From contig CAZDQC010000076.1 of assembly GCA_964507245.1 (NCBI GenBank), forward strand, positions 1-16,218: a DNA stretch of 16,218 nucleotides, written 5' to 3'. The position numbers were made by a program, and so were the translations under genes. Positions 1-6,540 of the stretch are shown here, piece by piece. The notes under the pieces were generated by a model. The model had not been told where the DNA came from and searched no databases. It worked only from the letters and a program-made list of their open reading frames with translations. This stretch comes from GCA-2731375 sp964507245. Lineage in GTDB: Bacteria; Pseudomonadota; Alphaproteobacteria; GCA-2731375. Position 1 is the stretch's first letter; each line of letters starts with the position of its first letter.

Positions 1-433
1 CGGTGGTGGCGCCCACCAAGATTATGGTGCCGTCCTCGACATACGGTAGAAATCCATCCTGTTGCGATCGGTTAAACCGATGGATTTCGTCCACGAATAA
101 CAGGGTGCCTTGCCCGCTAACCCGCCGCTTGCTAGCGGCGGTAAACGCTTTACGCAAGTCCGCGACACCGGAAAAAACCGCTGACAGCTGCACAAAATAT
201 AGTCCCACTTGGGTTGCTAATAGTCTCGCGATGGTAGTCTTACCGCTCCCGGGCGGCCCCCACAAAACCAGAGAGGCTAACCGGCACCCGGCCAACATGC
301 GTTGGATCGCACCTTCATCTGCCAACAAATGATCCTGGCCGATTACTTGATCAAGGTTATCAGGCCGCAGGCGCTCCGCTAGCGGCCGCAAGGAGTCCTG
401 ATCCATGCTAGCGGCTTCGAACAGAGTACTCAT
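1..433 (-). CDS. rarA: Replication-associated recombination protein A (RarA/MgsA family AAA+ ATPase), 3'-truncated by window edge
   Basis: Reading the minus strand from an ATG at 433 gives 144 codons open to the window edge, about the first third of a family of roughly 430-440 residues. Visible motifs are the N-terminal 'PLAERLRP' and 'QVIGQDHLL' segments shared with RuvB/DnaX-like clamp-loader ATPases, a Walker A 'GPPGSGKTT' at residues 59-67, a Walker B 'LLFVDEIHRFN' at 111-121, and the start of sensor 1 'ILVGATT' at 138-144. RarA proteins act in the cytoplasm at stalled replication forks and gaps, with SSB as a known partner. The start codon overlaps the stop of the upstream protease gene as ATGA (4 nt), so the two are probably co-transcribed and translationally coupled. 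The oligomerisation domain at the C-terminus lies outside the window. The family call is firm; the exact role here is inferred. Confidence 0.95.
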   Translation of the reverse strand, partial: MSTLFEAASMDQDSLRPLAERLRPDNLDQVIGQDHLLADEGAIQRMLAGCRLASLVLWGPPGSGKTTIARLLATQVGLYFVQLSAVFSGVADLRKAFTAASKRRVSGQGTLLFVDEIHRFNRSQQDGFLPYVEDGTIILVGATT

Positions 434-1848
434 AGGCCAAACCGGATGGTTCGTACTTTGTTTCCTCTCTGCATTGTAATCTGCCATTCATCGACTGACT
501 TCTTCAAGGACTTGATCAGGTCTTTTACCAACCCAATACGGTCACGATTTACTTGCAGAATTTTGTCTCCAGGCCGCAGATAGCGCCGTGCGGGTGTTTG
601 CCTGTCCACCTGCATGACGATGACGCCACGGTCTAAAGTATCCTGACCCAATTCCTCTGCCAACGCCGGCGACAGATTGGCCACGGTGGCATTGGCCAGA
701 GGTTGCCGACCCGTCAATTTCGTCAAATTCCTTGCCGGTCTCTCCGGCGCGGCTACGAGCTTCAAAGTAAATTTTCTTAGGCTGCCGTTTCGCAAAATTG
801 AGAATGGTGCCTTTTCACCGATCATTCGGGTGCCTAGACGGAAATTTAGTGCCGTCGGCGAAGAAATGTCATGGCCATCCACCGCTAAGACCACATCGCC
901 CACCACGACGCCGGCGCGATCTGCCGGTCCGTTGGGAAATACAGATCGCACCATTACACCCCTAGGACGTTTCATGCCGATGGAGGCGGCAATATCAACC
1001 GTCATCGCTTGTGTTGAAGCCCCTAACCATGGTCGTTTCACATGGGACAAGCCAGCCTTAGCACTTGCCAACACAGCCCGCACCATAGCGGAGGGTACTG
1101 CAAAGCCGATACCATGGGAGCCACCGGTTTTTGAATAGATGGCTGAGTTGATTCCCACCAGTCGGCCATCCATAGAAATCAGGGCGCCGCCAGAATTACC
1201 TGGATTGATGGCTGCATCTGTCTGAATGAAAAACTGGAAATCGGAAACACCAATCCCCGTGCGCGCCAGAGCCGAAACAATACCCGAGGTCACCGTCTGT
1301 CCCACGTTGAAAGGGTTCCCGATGGCCAAGACTAGATCTCCGACCTCCAGGCTATCCGAATCTCGCAATTCCAGAAATGGCAGCCCTTCGTCATTCGTAT
1401 CAATACTTAGCACTGCTAGATCAGTGCGTTCGTCATCCAGTACTAGTGTTGCATCGAACTCCCGGCGATCCGATAGGGCAACCGTAATCTCATCGGCGCC
1501 ACGGATTACATGATGATTAGTGACAATCATGCCGTCTGCCGTCAAAAGTACACCGGAACCGAGCGAGTTTTGCTTCTGTTGTCTTTTGCGTCCAGGGCTT
1601 CCAAAACGCTCACCGAAAAAGCGGCGAAAAAACGGATCATCAAACAATGGCGAGCGCAAGACCTGCTCCACCACACGGCGGGTGTATATGTTGACCACGG
1701 CCGGAGCAGCCTGCTTCACTAGCGGCGCGAATGATAGTTGCATCTGCGCATTACTTTTTGGGGTTAGTTTTGCAATCGCCTCCTCAGGTATAGACAAAAC
1801 CAACCCAAACATTCCAAAAATCAGCAGCGCTGGGGCAAACCTATTCAC
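430..1848 (-). CDS. degP: Periplasmic HtrA-family serine endoprotease (DegP/DegQ type)
   Basis: A 472-residue Do-family protease. The hydrophobic N-terminus (about residues 4-20), followed by 'EEAIA', looks like a Sec signal peptide, so the mature enzyme should be periplasmic. The trypsin-like domain carries His113 (in 'TNHHVIRG'), Asp143 (in 'ERTDLAVL') and Ser219 (in 'NPGNSGGAL'). Two PDZ domains follow, at about 270-362 and 383-470. The family degrades or refolds misfolded envelope proteins. The LA-loop region before the protease core is short and Phe/Arg-rich (about residues 65-95), more like DegQ than E. coli DegP, so degQ or mucD would be equally fair names. The start is GTG, with AAGGAG at 1860-1865 (11-nt spacing). 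The gene lies just after a strong terminator and overlaps rarA by 4 nt. Confidence 0.93.
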   Translation of the reverse strand: MNRFAPALLIFGMFGLVLSIPEEAIAKLTPKSNAQMQLSFAPLVKQAAPAVVNIYTRRVVEQVLRSPLFDDPFFRRFFGERFGSPGRKRQQKQNSLGSGVLLTADGMIVTNHHVIRGADEITVALSDRREFDATLVLDDERTDLAVLSIDTNDEGLPFLELRDSDSLEVGDLVLAIGNPFNVGQTVTSGIVSALARTGIGVSDFQFFIQTDAAINPGNSGGALISMDGRLVGINSAIYSKTGGSHGIGFAVPSAMVRAVLASAKAGLSHVKRPWLGASTQAMTVDIAASIGMKRPRGVMVRSVFPNGPADRAGVVVGDVVLAVDGHDISSPTALNFRLGTRMIGEKAPFSILRNGSLRKFTLKLVAAPERPARNLTKLTGRQPLANATVANLSPALAEELGQDTLDRGVIVMQVDRQTPARRYLRPGDKILQVNRDRIGLVKDLIKSLKKSVDEWQITMQRGNKVRTIRFGL

Positions 1849-1892
1849 GATACAAATAACTCCTTACCCAAATCAGCCCACAGTACAAGACG

Positions 1893-1928
1893 CAAAAACA
1901 ACCGGGGCAGCCCAAAGGCTGCCCCGGT
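1893..1928 (-). terminator. Intrinsic terminator after rplQ
   Basis: A perfect 12-bp GC-rich stem (arms 1901-1912 and 1917-1928) with a 4-nt loop (TTTG on the minus strand) is followed, in the direction of transcription, by TGTTTTTGCG. This is a classical rho-independent terminator 35 nt past the rplQ stop codon. It marks the end of the ribosomal-protein transcript. Read on the plus strand it has only a short A/T stretch after the stem, so it is oriented for the minus strand. Confidence 0.93.
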
Positions 1929-1963
1929 GTATACTTATTCCGCCGCCCAGCAAACCTTGACAC

Positions 1964-2389
1964 TCAAGCAGCTTCGTCCTCATCTTCTTCGTCCAACACG
2001 AGGGGGCCAGAATCTAGACCCTTGGCGTCCACGTCACGGTCGACAAATTCGATATATGCCAAGGGCGCACAATCGCCATAGCGGAAATTGGCTCTGATGA
2101 TCCGTATGTAGCCACCCAGGCGATCCTTGTAGCGTTCGGCGACAACATCAAACAATTTTGCGACCATGGCGCGATCTTGCAAGCGTGCGTACGCAATACG
2201 CCGGGCATGTAAATCACCCCGCTTCGCTAGGGTTACCAGTTTCTCGACAATCGGGCGCAACTCCTTTGCTTTAGGTAGGGTAGTCTTGATCTGTTCGTGC
2301 TTGATCAAGGCTGATGCCATGTTAGCAAACATAGCCTTGCGATGGGCACTGTCACGGTTCAATCTGCGTCCACTTTTGCGGTGCCGCAT
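1964..2389 (-). CDS. rplQ: 50S ribosomal protein bL17
   Basis: A 141-residue protein beginning 'MRHRKSGRRLNRDSAHRKAM', the diagnostic bL17 N-terminus, with the conserved 'ANMASALIKHEQIKTTLPKAKELRP' region shortly after. bL17 binds 23S rRNA close to the peptide-exit side of the large subunit. It is longer than E. coli bL17 (127 residues) because of a C-terminal extension ending in seven consecutive acidic residues (133-139) and AA; such tails are seen in other alphaproteobacterial bL17 proteins. ATG at 2389 has GGAG 8 nt upstream. It is the last gene before the terminator, separated from rpoA by 54 nt, the standard alpha-operon arrangement. Confidence 0.98.
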   Translation of the reverse strand: MRHRKSGRRLNRDSAHRKAMFANMASALIKHEQIKTTLPKAKELRPIVEKLVTLAKRGDLHARRIAYARLQDRAMVAKLFDVVAERYKDRLGGYIRIIRANFRYGDCAPLAYIEFVDRDVDAKGLDSGPLVLDEEDEDEAA

Positions 2390-2443
2390 GTTGTTGCTCC
2401 TTTTCCCAACCCGCCACAGAAACCAGAATATAAGAATCCAAGC

Positions 2444-3460
2444 CTAAAAATCGGTTTCCATCTGTTTCGCCAGATCATCGATATTCTCTGGTGGCCATTC
2501 AGGGACTTCCATGCCTAGATGTAGGCCCATCTGAGTCAGAACCTCCTTGATCTCGTTCAAGGACTTCCGACCAAAATTCGGCGTGCGAAGCATCTCGGGT
2601 TCCGTTTTCTGCACGAGATCACCTATATAGATGATGTTGTCGTTCTTAAGGCAATTGGCCGAGCGCACGGACAATTCCAGTTCGTCGACCTTGCGCAACA
2701 GGTTGCGATTGATGCGTGGCTGTTCCGGTTCGAGATGCACGGGCTCTTGGCGCGGCTCTTCGAAGTTAATAAACAGCTGCAACTGGTCCTGTAAAATTCG
2801 AGCGGCGAAGGCAATTGCATCTTCCGGCGTCACCGTACCGTCAGTTTCCATGTCCATGGTTAGTTTGTCATAATCCAAAATTTGTCCTTCGCGGGAGTTC
2901 TCCACACGATAGGCAACCTGACGCACGGGACTGAAAACGCTATCCACCGGGATTAGGCCGATTGGGCTGTCTTCGCTGCGGTTATTTTCGGCCGCCAGAT
3001 AACCCTTACCGCTATCGACGGTGAATTCCATGGATAACTTAGCACCTTCGTCCAAATGGCAGATAACCAACTCTGGATTCACCACTTCAATATCCGGGCC
3101 CATTTCAAGGCTAGCTGCTGATATAGGGCCCGGTCCTTCTGCCTTCAGGGTCATGCGGCGGGGACCTTCATTATGCAGACGCACCGCCAGGCCCTTGATG
3201 TTGAGCACGATGTCGGTCACATCCTCGCGAACGCCGGGGATAGAAGAGAATTCATGCAATACGCCATCGATTTGTAATGATGTTACCGCCGCACCATGCA
3301 ATGATGAAAGCAAAATGCGCCGCAGCGCATTGCCCAGGGTCAAGCCAAAACCGCGCTCCAGCGGCTCGGCCACCAATGTTGCCTTACGATCCGGATCCAC
3401 ATCCGAATCAACGTTCAACTTGTTGGGTTTAATAAGTTCTTGCCAGTTTTTCTGGATCAC
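2444..3460 (-). CDS. rpoA: DNA-directed RNA polymerase subunit alpha
   Basis: A 338-residue alpha subunit starting 'MIQKNWQELIKPNKL', typical of alphaproteobacteria. The N-terminal domain (about 1-235) dimerises and nucleates assembly of beta and beta'; the core motif 'GNALRRILLSS' is at 43-53. A linker rich in Glu/Pro (about 236-250) leads to the C-terminal domain (about 255-320) with 'SVRSANCLKN' and 'TPNFGRKSLNEI', the helix-hairpin-helix region that binds UP elements and activators. Arg266 corresponds to E. coli Arg265. The start is GTG with GAGG 7 nt upstream. The gene sits in its usual place between rpsK and rplQ. The 93-nt upstream spacer contains a small hairpin, listed separately. 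Confidence 0.99.
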   Translation of the reverse strand: MIQKNWQELIKPNKLNVDSDVDPDRKATLVAEPLERGFGLTLGNALRRILLSSLHGAAVTSLQIDGVLHEFSSIPGVREDVTDIVLNIKGLAVRLHNEGPRRMTLKAEGPGPISAASLEMGPDIEVVNPELVICHLDEGAKLSMEFTVDSGKGYLAAENNRSEDSPIGLIPVDSVFSPVRQVAYRVENSREGQILDYDKLTMDMETDGTVTPEDAIAFAARILQDQLQLFINFEEPRQEPVHLEPEQPRINRNLLRKVDELELSVRSANCLKNDNIIYIGDLVQKTEPEMLRTPNFGRKSLNEIKEVLTQMGLHLGMEVPEWPPENIDDLAKQMETDF

Positions 3461-3490
3461 GTTGTATCCTCGCGCTCGCCAATCGCCGCA

Positions 3491-3506
3491 CTCGGGACAT
3501 CCCGAG
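3491..3506 (-). promoter_or_regulatory. Small hairpin in the rpsK-rpoA spacer
   Basis: CTCGGG (3491-3496) and CCCGAG (3501-3506) form a 6-bp perfect stem with a 4-nt loop, 30 nt upstream of the rpoA GTG start. No T-tract follows on the minus strand, so it is not an intrinsic terminator. It could be an RNA-processing or mRNA-stability element between the ribosomal genes and rpoA, but nothing in the sequence proves function. Confidence 0.35.
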
Positions 3507-3553
3507 ACATCTTATGCCTGCTCCACTAGCCCGATTAGGTGCCAGGGTTGGGA

Positions 3554-3943
3554 TCAGACCCGCCGCCGTTTAGGTGGCCGACAACCATTATGCGGTATCG
3601 GCGTTACGTCCTTGATAAAAGTAATGGTAAAGCCTACTGACTGTAGAGCCCTCAGTGCAGATTCCCGCCCCGAGCCAGGGCCCCTCACAAACACTTCAAG
3701 TGACTTCATACCATGTTCCTGGGCTTTCTTACCGGCATCTTCTGCCGCCATCTGGGCCGCGTACGGCGTTGATTTGCGGGAGCCCTTGAAGCCCTGGGCG
3801 CCGGCCGACGACCAGGCAATGACATTACCTTGTACGTCCGAAATGGAAATCATAGTGTTGTTGAATGTCGCATTAACATGCGCCACACCGGAGATGATGT
3901 TTTTCTTCTCGCGACGGCGGACGCGTGTACGTTCCTTTGCCAT
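3554..3943 (-). CDS. rpsK: 30S ribosomal protein uS11
   Basis: A 129-residue protein, the same length as E. coli uS11. It carries 'GVAHVNATFNNTMISISD' near the N-terminus, 'VRGPGSGRESALRAL' at 86-100, and the C-terminal signature 'DVTPIPHNGCRPPKRRRV'. Asn119-Gly120 matches the site in E. coli uS11 known to convert to isoaspartate. uS11 lies on the 30S platform and helps form the mRNA exit region. ATG at 3943 follows rpsM by 8 nt; an AAGGTG over the rpsM stop can serve as ribosome-binding site. Confidence 0.99.
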   Translation of the reverse strand: MAKERTRVRRREKKNIISGVAHVNATFNNTMISISDVQGNVIAWSSAGAQGFKGSRKSTPYAAQMAAEDAGKKAQEHGMKSLEVFVRGPGSGRESALRALQSVGFTITFIKDVTPIPHNGCRPPKRRRV

Positions 3944-3951
3944 ATCCTGAA

Positions 3952-4323
3952 TTACACCTTCTTCTTGCCGGTAACAGGCCGTGCCGGGCCTTTGCGCGTT
4001 CGTGCGTTGGTGTGAGTACGCTGACCGCGCAGAGGCAACCCCTTACGATGACGGATACCACGATAGCACCCCAAATCCATCAGGCGTTTGATATTCATCG
4101 CCACTTCTCGACGCAGATCGCCCTCAACCATATGATCCTGGTCAATCACTTCACGAATTTGAATCACTTCCTGATCGGTCAATTCCGTAACCCGCCGTTC
4201 TCGGGGAATGGCAACCTTTTCACAAATTTCAACGGCCTTAGTTCGGCCGATGCCGTGAATATACGTCAAGGAAATCTCGACTCGTTTATTAGTAGGAATA
4301 TTGACACCAGCTATCCGCGCCAC
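3952..4323 (-). CDS. rpsM: 30S ribosomal protein uS13
   Basis: A 123-residue protein beginning 'MARIAGVNIPTNKRVEISLT' with the helix-hairpin-helix 'YIHGIGRTKA' at 21-30 and the C-terminal signature 'GCYRGIRHRKGLPLRG' at 85-100, followed by a basic tail that reaches the decoding site and P-site tRNA. uS13 sits in the 30S head and contributes to intersubunit bridges with uL5. The start is GTG with GAGGAG 7 nt upstream, a strong site. It is the first gene of the alpha block, after a 164-nt spacer holding a candidate promoter. rpmJ, which lies just before rpsM in E. coli, is absent here, as is usual in alphaproteobacteria. Confidence 0.99.
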   Translation of the reverse strand: MARIAGVNIPTNKRVEISLTYIHGIGRTKAVEICEKVAIPRERRVTELTDQEVIQIREVIDQDHMVEGDLRREVAMNIKRLMDLGCYRGIRHRKGLPLRGQRTHTNARTRKGPARPVTGKKKV

Positions 4324-4487
4324 CTAGTTTCTCCTCGTCAAAACTTGCCTAAAACTGCTCAATTAGCGCGAGCTGACCAGTTTCTTGACTGGATAAAATC
4401 CCGCCCACGGGAGCAACCACAACAGCGGCGTTCACAATGCATGTGGAACCCCGCGATCTAATGCTTTTTTGCCACCAAGTCAATGCC
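4324..4487 (-). promoter_or_regulatory. adk-rpsM spacer: candidate alpha-operon leader
   Basis: This is the longest gene-free stretch in the window. No open reading frame or RNA gene is recognisable. In the direction of transcription it contains a promoter-like pair close to the adk stop, then about 125 nt of leader. The leader contains a 5-bp stem (arms 4399-4403 and 4408-4412, 4-nt loop) followed by a short T-rich stretch, and a second 5-bp stem (4377-4381 / 4388-4392). Neither is strong enough to call a terminator. E. coli regulates this operon by uS4 binding near the rpsM start, but rpsD is not in this operon and I see no clear match to that pseudoknot. Confidence 0.35.
4455..4483 (-). 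promoter_or_regulatory. Candidate promoter upstream of rpsM
   Basis: On the minus strand TTGACT (4483-4478) is followed after 17 nt by TAGATC (4460-4455). The -35 matches the housekeeping consensus in 5 of 6 positions and the -10 in only 3 of 6. A good -35 with a loose -10 is common in alphaproteobacterial promoters. Its place, just past the adk stop, would give rpsM-rpsK-rpoA-rplQ a separate supply of transcript. This is a sequence match only. Confidence 0.4.
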
Positions 4488-5138
4488 TTAACCTTGCTCC
4501 AATAAGGCTATCATTGCCTGAGTAACATCATCGATATCCGCCATGCCGTCTACTATTTTCAGGCAACCTTTTCCCCTGTAAAAAGGCAACAAAGGTGCTG
4601 TTTTCTCATGATAGGCTTGCAAGCGTTTCGCCACCGCCTCCGCGTTGTCATCTGAACGGCGCGTGAATTCATTGCGGCCGCAATTGTTGCAAATGCCATC
4701 TACTTTCGGCTTCAAATTGGTGTCGTGATATCCCGCACCACAATTGGCGCAGGTATAGCGGCCCGCGATACGCCCGATTAGCTGGGCATCGTCCACTCTT
4801 ATTTCAATCACAGCGTCCAGGTTCAGGTTCATTTTCCCCAGAATTTGCTCAAGCGCTTCCGCTTGAGCAACGGTGCGGGGAAAACCATCCAGAATGAAGC
4901 CATTCTTGCAATCATCCTCGTTCACGCGATCGGAAATCATACCGACAAGAATATCATCCGAAACCAGATCACCGGCAGCCATAGCCGTCTTGGCCCGGTT
5001 CCCGATATCAGTTCCTGCCACGACGGCTGAGCGTAGCATATCGCCCGTGGATAATTGTGCAATATTGTAAGCATTCACAATATGCTGCGCCTGGGTGCCC
5101 TTGCCCGCTCCCGGAGGGCCCAAGAGTATCAATCTCAC
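4488..5138 (-). CDS. adk: Adenylate kinase with four-cysteine (zinc-type) LID
   Basis: A 216-residue long-form adenylate kinase that interconverts ATP + AMP and 2 ADP in the cytoplasm. The P-loop 'GPPGAGKGT' is at 7-15, the AMP-binding 'STGDMLR' begins at 30, and 'GFILDGFPRT' at 80-89 is the family signature. The LID domain carries two CxxC pairs, Cys130/Cys133 and Cys150/Cys153, the arrangement that binds structural zinc in Gram-positive and some alphaproteobacterial (Paracoccus) enzymes; E. coli Adk lacks it. The start is GTG and overlaps the secY stop as GTGA (4 nt), so translation is probably coupled to secY. Its place between secY and rpsM is usual in alphaproteobacteria. Confidence 0.98.
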   Translation of the reverse strand: MRLILLGPPGAGKGTQAQHIVNAYNIAQLSTGDMLRSAVVAGTDIGNRAKTAMAAGDLVSDDILVGMISDRVNEDDCKNGFILDGFPRTVAQAEALEQILGKMNLNLDAVIEIRVDDAQLIGRIAGRYTCANCGAGYHDTNLKPKVDGICNNCGRNEFTRRSDDNAEAVAKRLQAYHEKTAPLLPFYRGKGCLKIVDGMADIDDVTQAMIALLEQG

Positions 5139-6481
5139 CGGTTACGACCCCGCAACTTGGATTTCTTGATAAGACCTTCGTATTGGTGGGCTAGTAAATG
5201 GGACTGAATTTGCGATACCGTGTCCATAGTAACGCTGACTACAATCAGCAGCGATGTGCCACCAAAATAAAACGGCACCGCGTATTGCGACATCAGAATT
5301 TCCGGCAGCAGGCATACCAAAGCCAAGTAACCGGCTCCTACCACCGTCAACCGGGTCAGCACATAGTCAAGATATTCTGCCGTACGTTTGCCAGGCCGAA
5401 TACCGGGTATGAAGCCACCATATTTTTTCAGGTTATCCGCCGTGTCGGCTGGATTAAATACAATAGCGGTATAAAAGAAGCAAAAGAACATGATGCCGCC
5501 GATATAGAGCGCCATATACAGCGGCTGTCCCCGCCCCAGCAGTGAGGTAACCGTGGTAATCCATTCCGGTCCACCCTGTGCGGAGAAGGAAGCAACGGTT
5601 ACGGGCAACAGTAATAGCGACGAGGCGAAGATAGGCGGAATCACGCCCGCAGTATTCAGTTTCAGCGGCAAATGAGTGCTTTCGCCGCCGAACATTCGCT
5701 GTCCCACCTGACGCTTGGGATATTGTACCACGATACGGCGCTGGGCCCGCTCGATAAAGACTATGAAGGTGATGGTGAGGATCACCAATACGATCAGGAA
5801 CAGGATAAACAGGGTGTTCAAGGCCCCCGTACGGCCCAGCTCTAGAGTGGAGGCAATGGCCGATGGCAATTGCGCCACGATGCCGGCGAATATGATCAAG
5901 GAAATGCCATTGCCCACGCCACGGGCCGTAATCTGCTCGCCGAGCCACATCAGAAATATTGTACCTCCCACCAGGGTGATCACCGTGCTCGCCTTGAAAA
6001 ACAATCCGGCTGATAGTACCACGCTCTGCCCCGCCGTCGCAGTCATGCCCTCCAATCCGGCGGCAATGCCCCAAGCCTGCAACGCAGTCAAGACCACCGT
6101 GCCGTAGCGGGTGTATTGATTGATTTTCTTGCGACCTTGTTCACCCTCTTTCTTGAGCTGTTCTAGGTGCGGCGAAACCGTGGTCAGCAACTGTATGATA
6201 ATGGAGGCCGAGATATACGGCATAATATTCAAGGCAAATATTGTCATGCGCCCCAGGGCTCCACCTGAGAACACGTCAAACATGCCTAGAATTCCGCCTC
6301 GCTGCTGTTCGAAAATGTCGGCTAGTGCGGCCGGATCAATGCCCGGAATGGGTATATAGGTACCGATGCGATACACAATTAAGGCACCCAAGGTGAACCA
6401 AAGGCGCTTTTTCAGTTCCGTGGCCCTAGAAAAGGCTCCAAAGTTGATATTCGCCGCTAGTTGTTCGGCTGCTGATGCCAT
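5135..6481 (-). CDS. secY: Preprotein translocase subunit SecY
   Basis: A 448-residue polytopic membrane protein with about ten hydrophobic segments, the channel subunit of SecYEG that moves unfolded proteins across, or inserts them into, the inner membrane. The cytosolic N-terminus leads into the first membrane helix near 'LWFTLGALIVYRIGTYIPIPG' (about 29-49); the plug region 'GGILGMFDVFSGGALGRM' is near 61-78; 'GVGNGISLIIFAGIV' is the conserved SecY signature around 190. The cytosolic C-terminus is basic ('KKSKLRGRNR'). ATG at 6481 has AAAGGG 8 nt upstream. A hairpin lies in the 59-nt spacer after rplO. The gene ends overlapping adk. Confidence 0.99.
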   Translation of the reverse strand: MASAAEQLAANINFGAFSRATELKKRLWFTLGALIVYRIGTYIPIPGIDPAALADIFEQQRGGILGMFDVFSGGALGRMTIFALNIMPYISASIIIQLLTTVSPHLEQLKKEGEQGRKKINQYTRYGTVVLTALQAWGIAAGLEGMTATAGQSVVLSAGLFFKASTVITLVGGTIFLMWLGEQITARGVGNGISLIIFAGIVAQLPSAIASTLELGRTGALNTLFILFLIVLVILTITFIVFIERAQRRIVVQYPKRQVGQRMFGGESTHLPLKLNTAGVIPPIFASSLLLLPVTVASFSAQGGPEWITTVTSLLGRGQPLYMALYIGGIMFFCFFYTAIVFNPADTADNLKKYGGFIPGIRPGKRTAEYLDYVLTRLTVVGAGYLALVCLLPEILMSQYAVPFYFGGTSLLIVVSVTMDTVSQIQSHLLAHQYEGLIKKSKLRGRNR

Positions 6482-6495
6482 TTTGTTCGCCCTTT

Positions 6496-6525
6496 AGGCT
6501 GCTCTACATTTCGGTTAGAGCGCCT
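6496..6525 (-). promoter_or_regulatory. RNA hairpin in the rplO-secY spacer
   Basis: Arms 6496-6506 and 6516-6525 form a 10-bp stem (AGGC + GCTCTA pairing with TAGAGC + GCCT) with one bulged base at 6500 and a 9-nt loop. It sits between the rplO stop and the secY ribosome-binding site, ending 14 nt before the secY ATG and directly abutting the AAAGGG. No T-tract follows, so it is not an intrinsic terminator. It could modulate secY-adk translation or protect or process the mRNA at the boundary between ribosomal and non-ribosomal genes; function is inferred. Confidence 0.45.
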
Positions 6526-6540
6526 CTCCCGCCGAAGCCG

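Noticed and set aside
3..332. Plus-strand open frame opposite rarA
   Set aside because: The minus-strand reading has clear Walker A and B motifs; the plus-strand product is low in recognisable features and is a shadow.
1866..1892. TTGTAC element after the terminator as a protease-gene promoter
   Set aside because: No acceptable -10 hexamer lies 16-18 nt downstream; the position is occupied by the ribosome-binding site.
3021..3950. A 309-codon plus-strand open frame opposite rpoA and rpsK
   Set aside because: It lies antisense to two certain genes, has no recognisable domain and no ribosome-binding site that stands out. Long antisense frames are expected opposite GC-biased coding sequence.
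4399..4412. Short stem plus T-rich stretch in the adk-rpsM spacer as an intrinsic terminator
   Set aside because: The stem has only 5 bp and the T-run is interrupted, far weaker than the terminator after rplQ; at most an attenuator-like element.
5454..6074. A 206-codon minus-strand frame inside secY in another frame
   Set aside because: secY is unmistakable in its own frame; the alternative is a shadow without a credible start.
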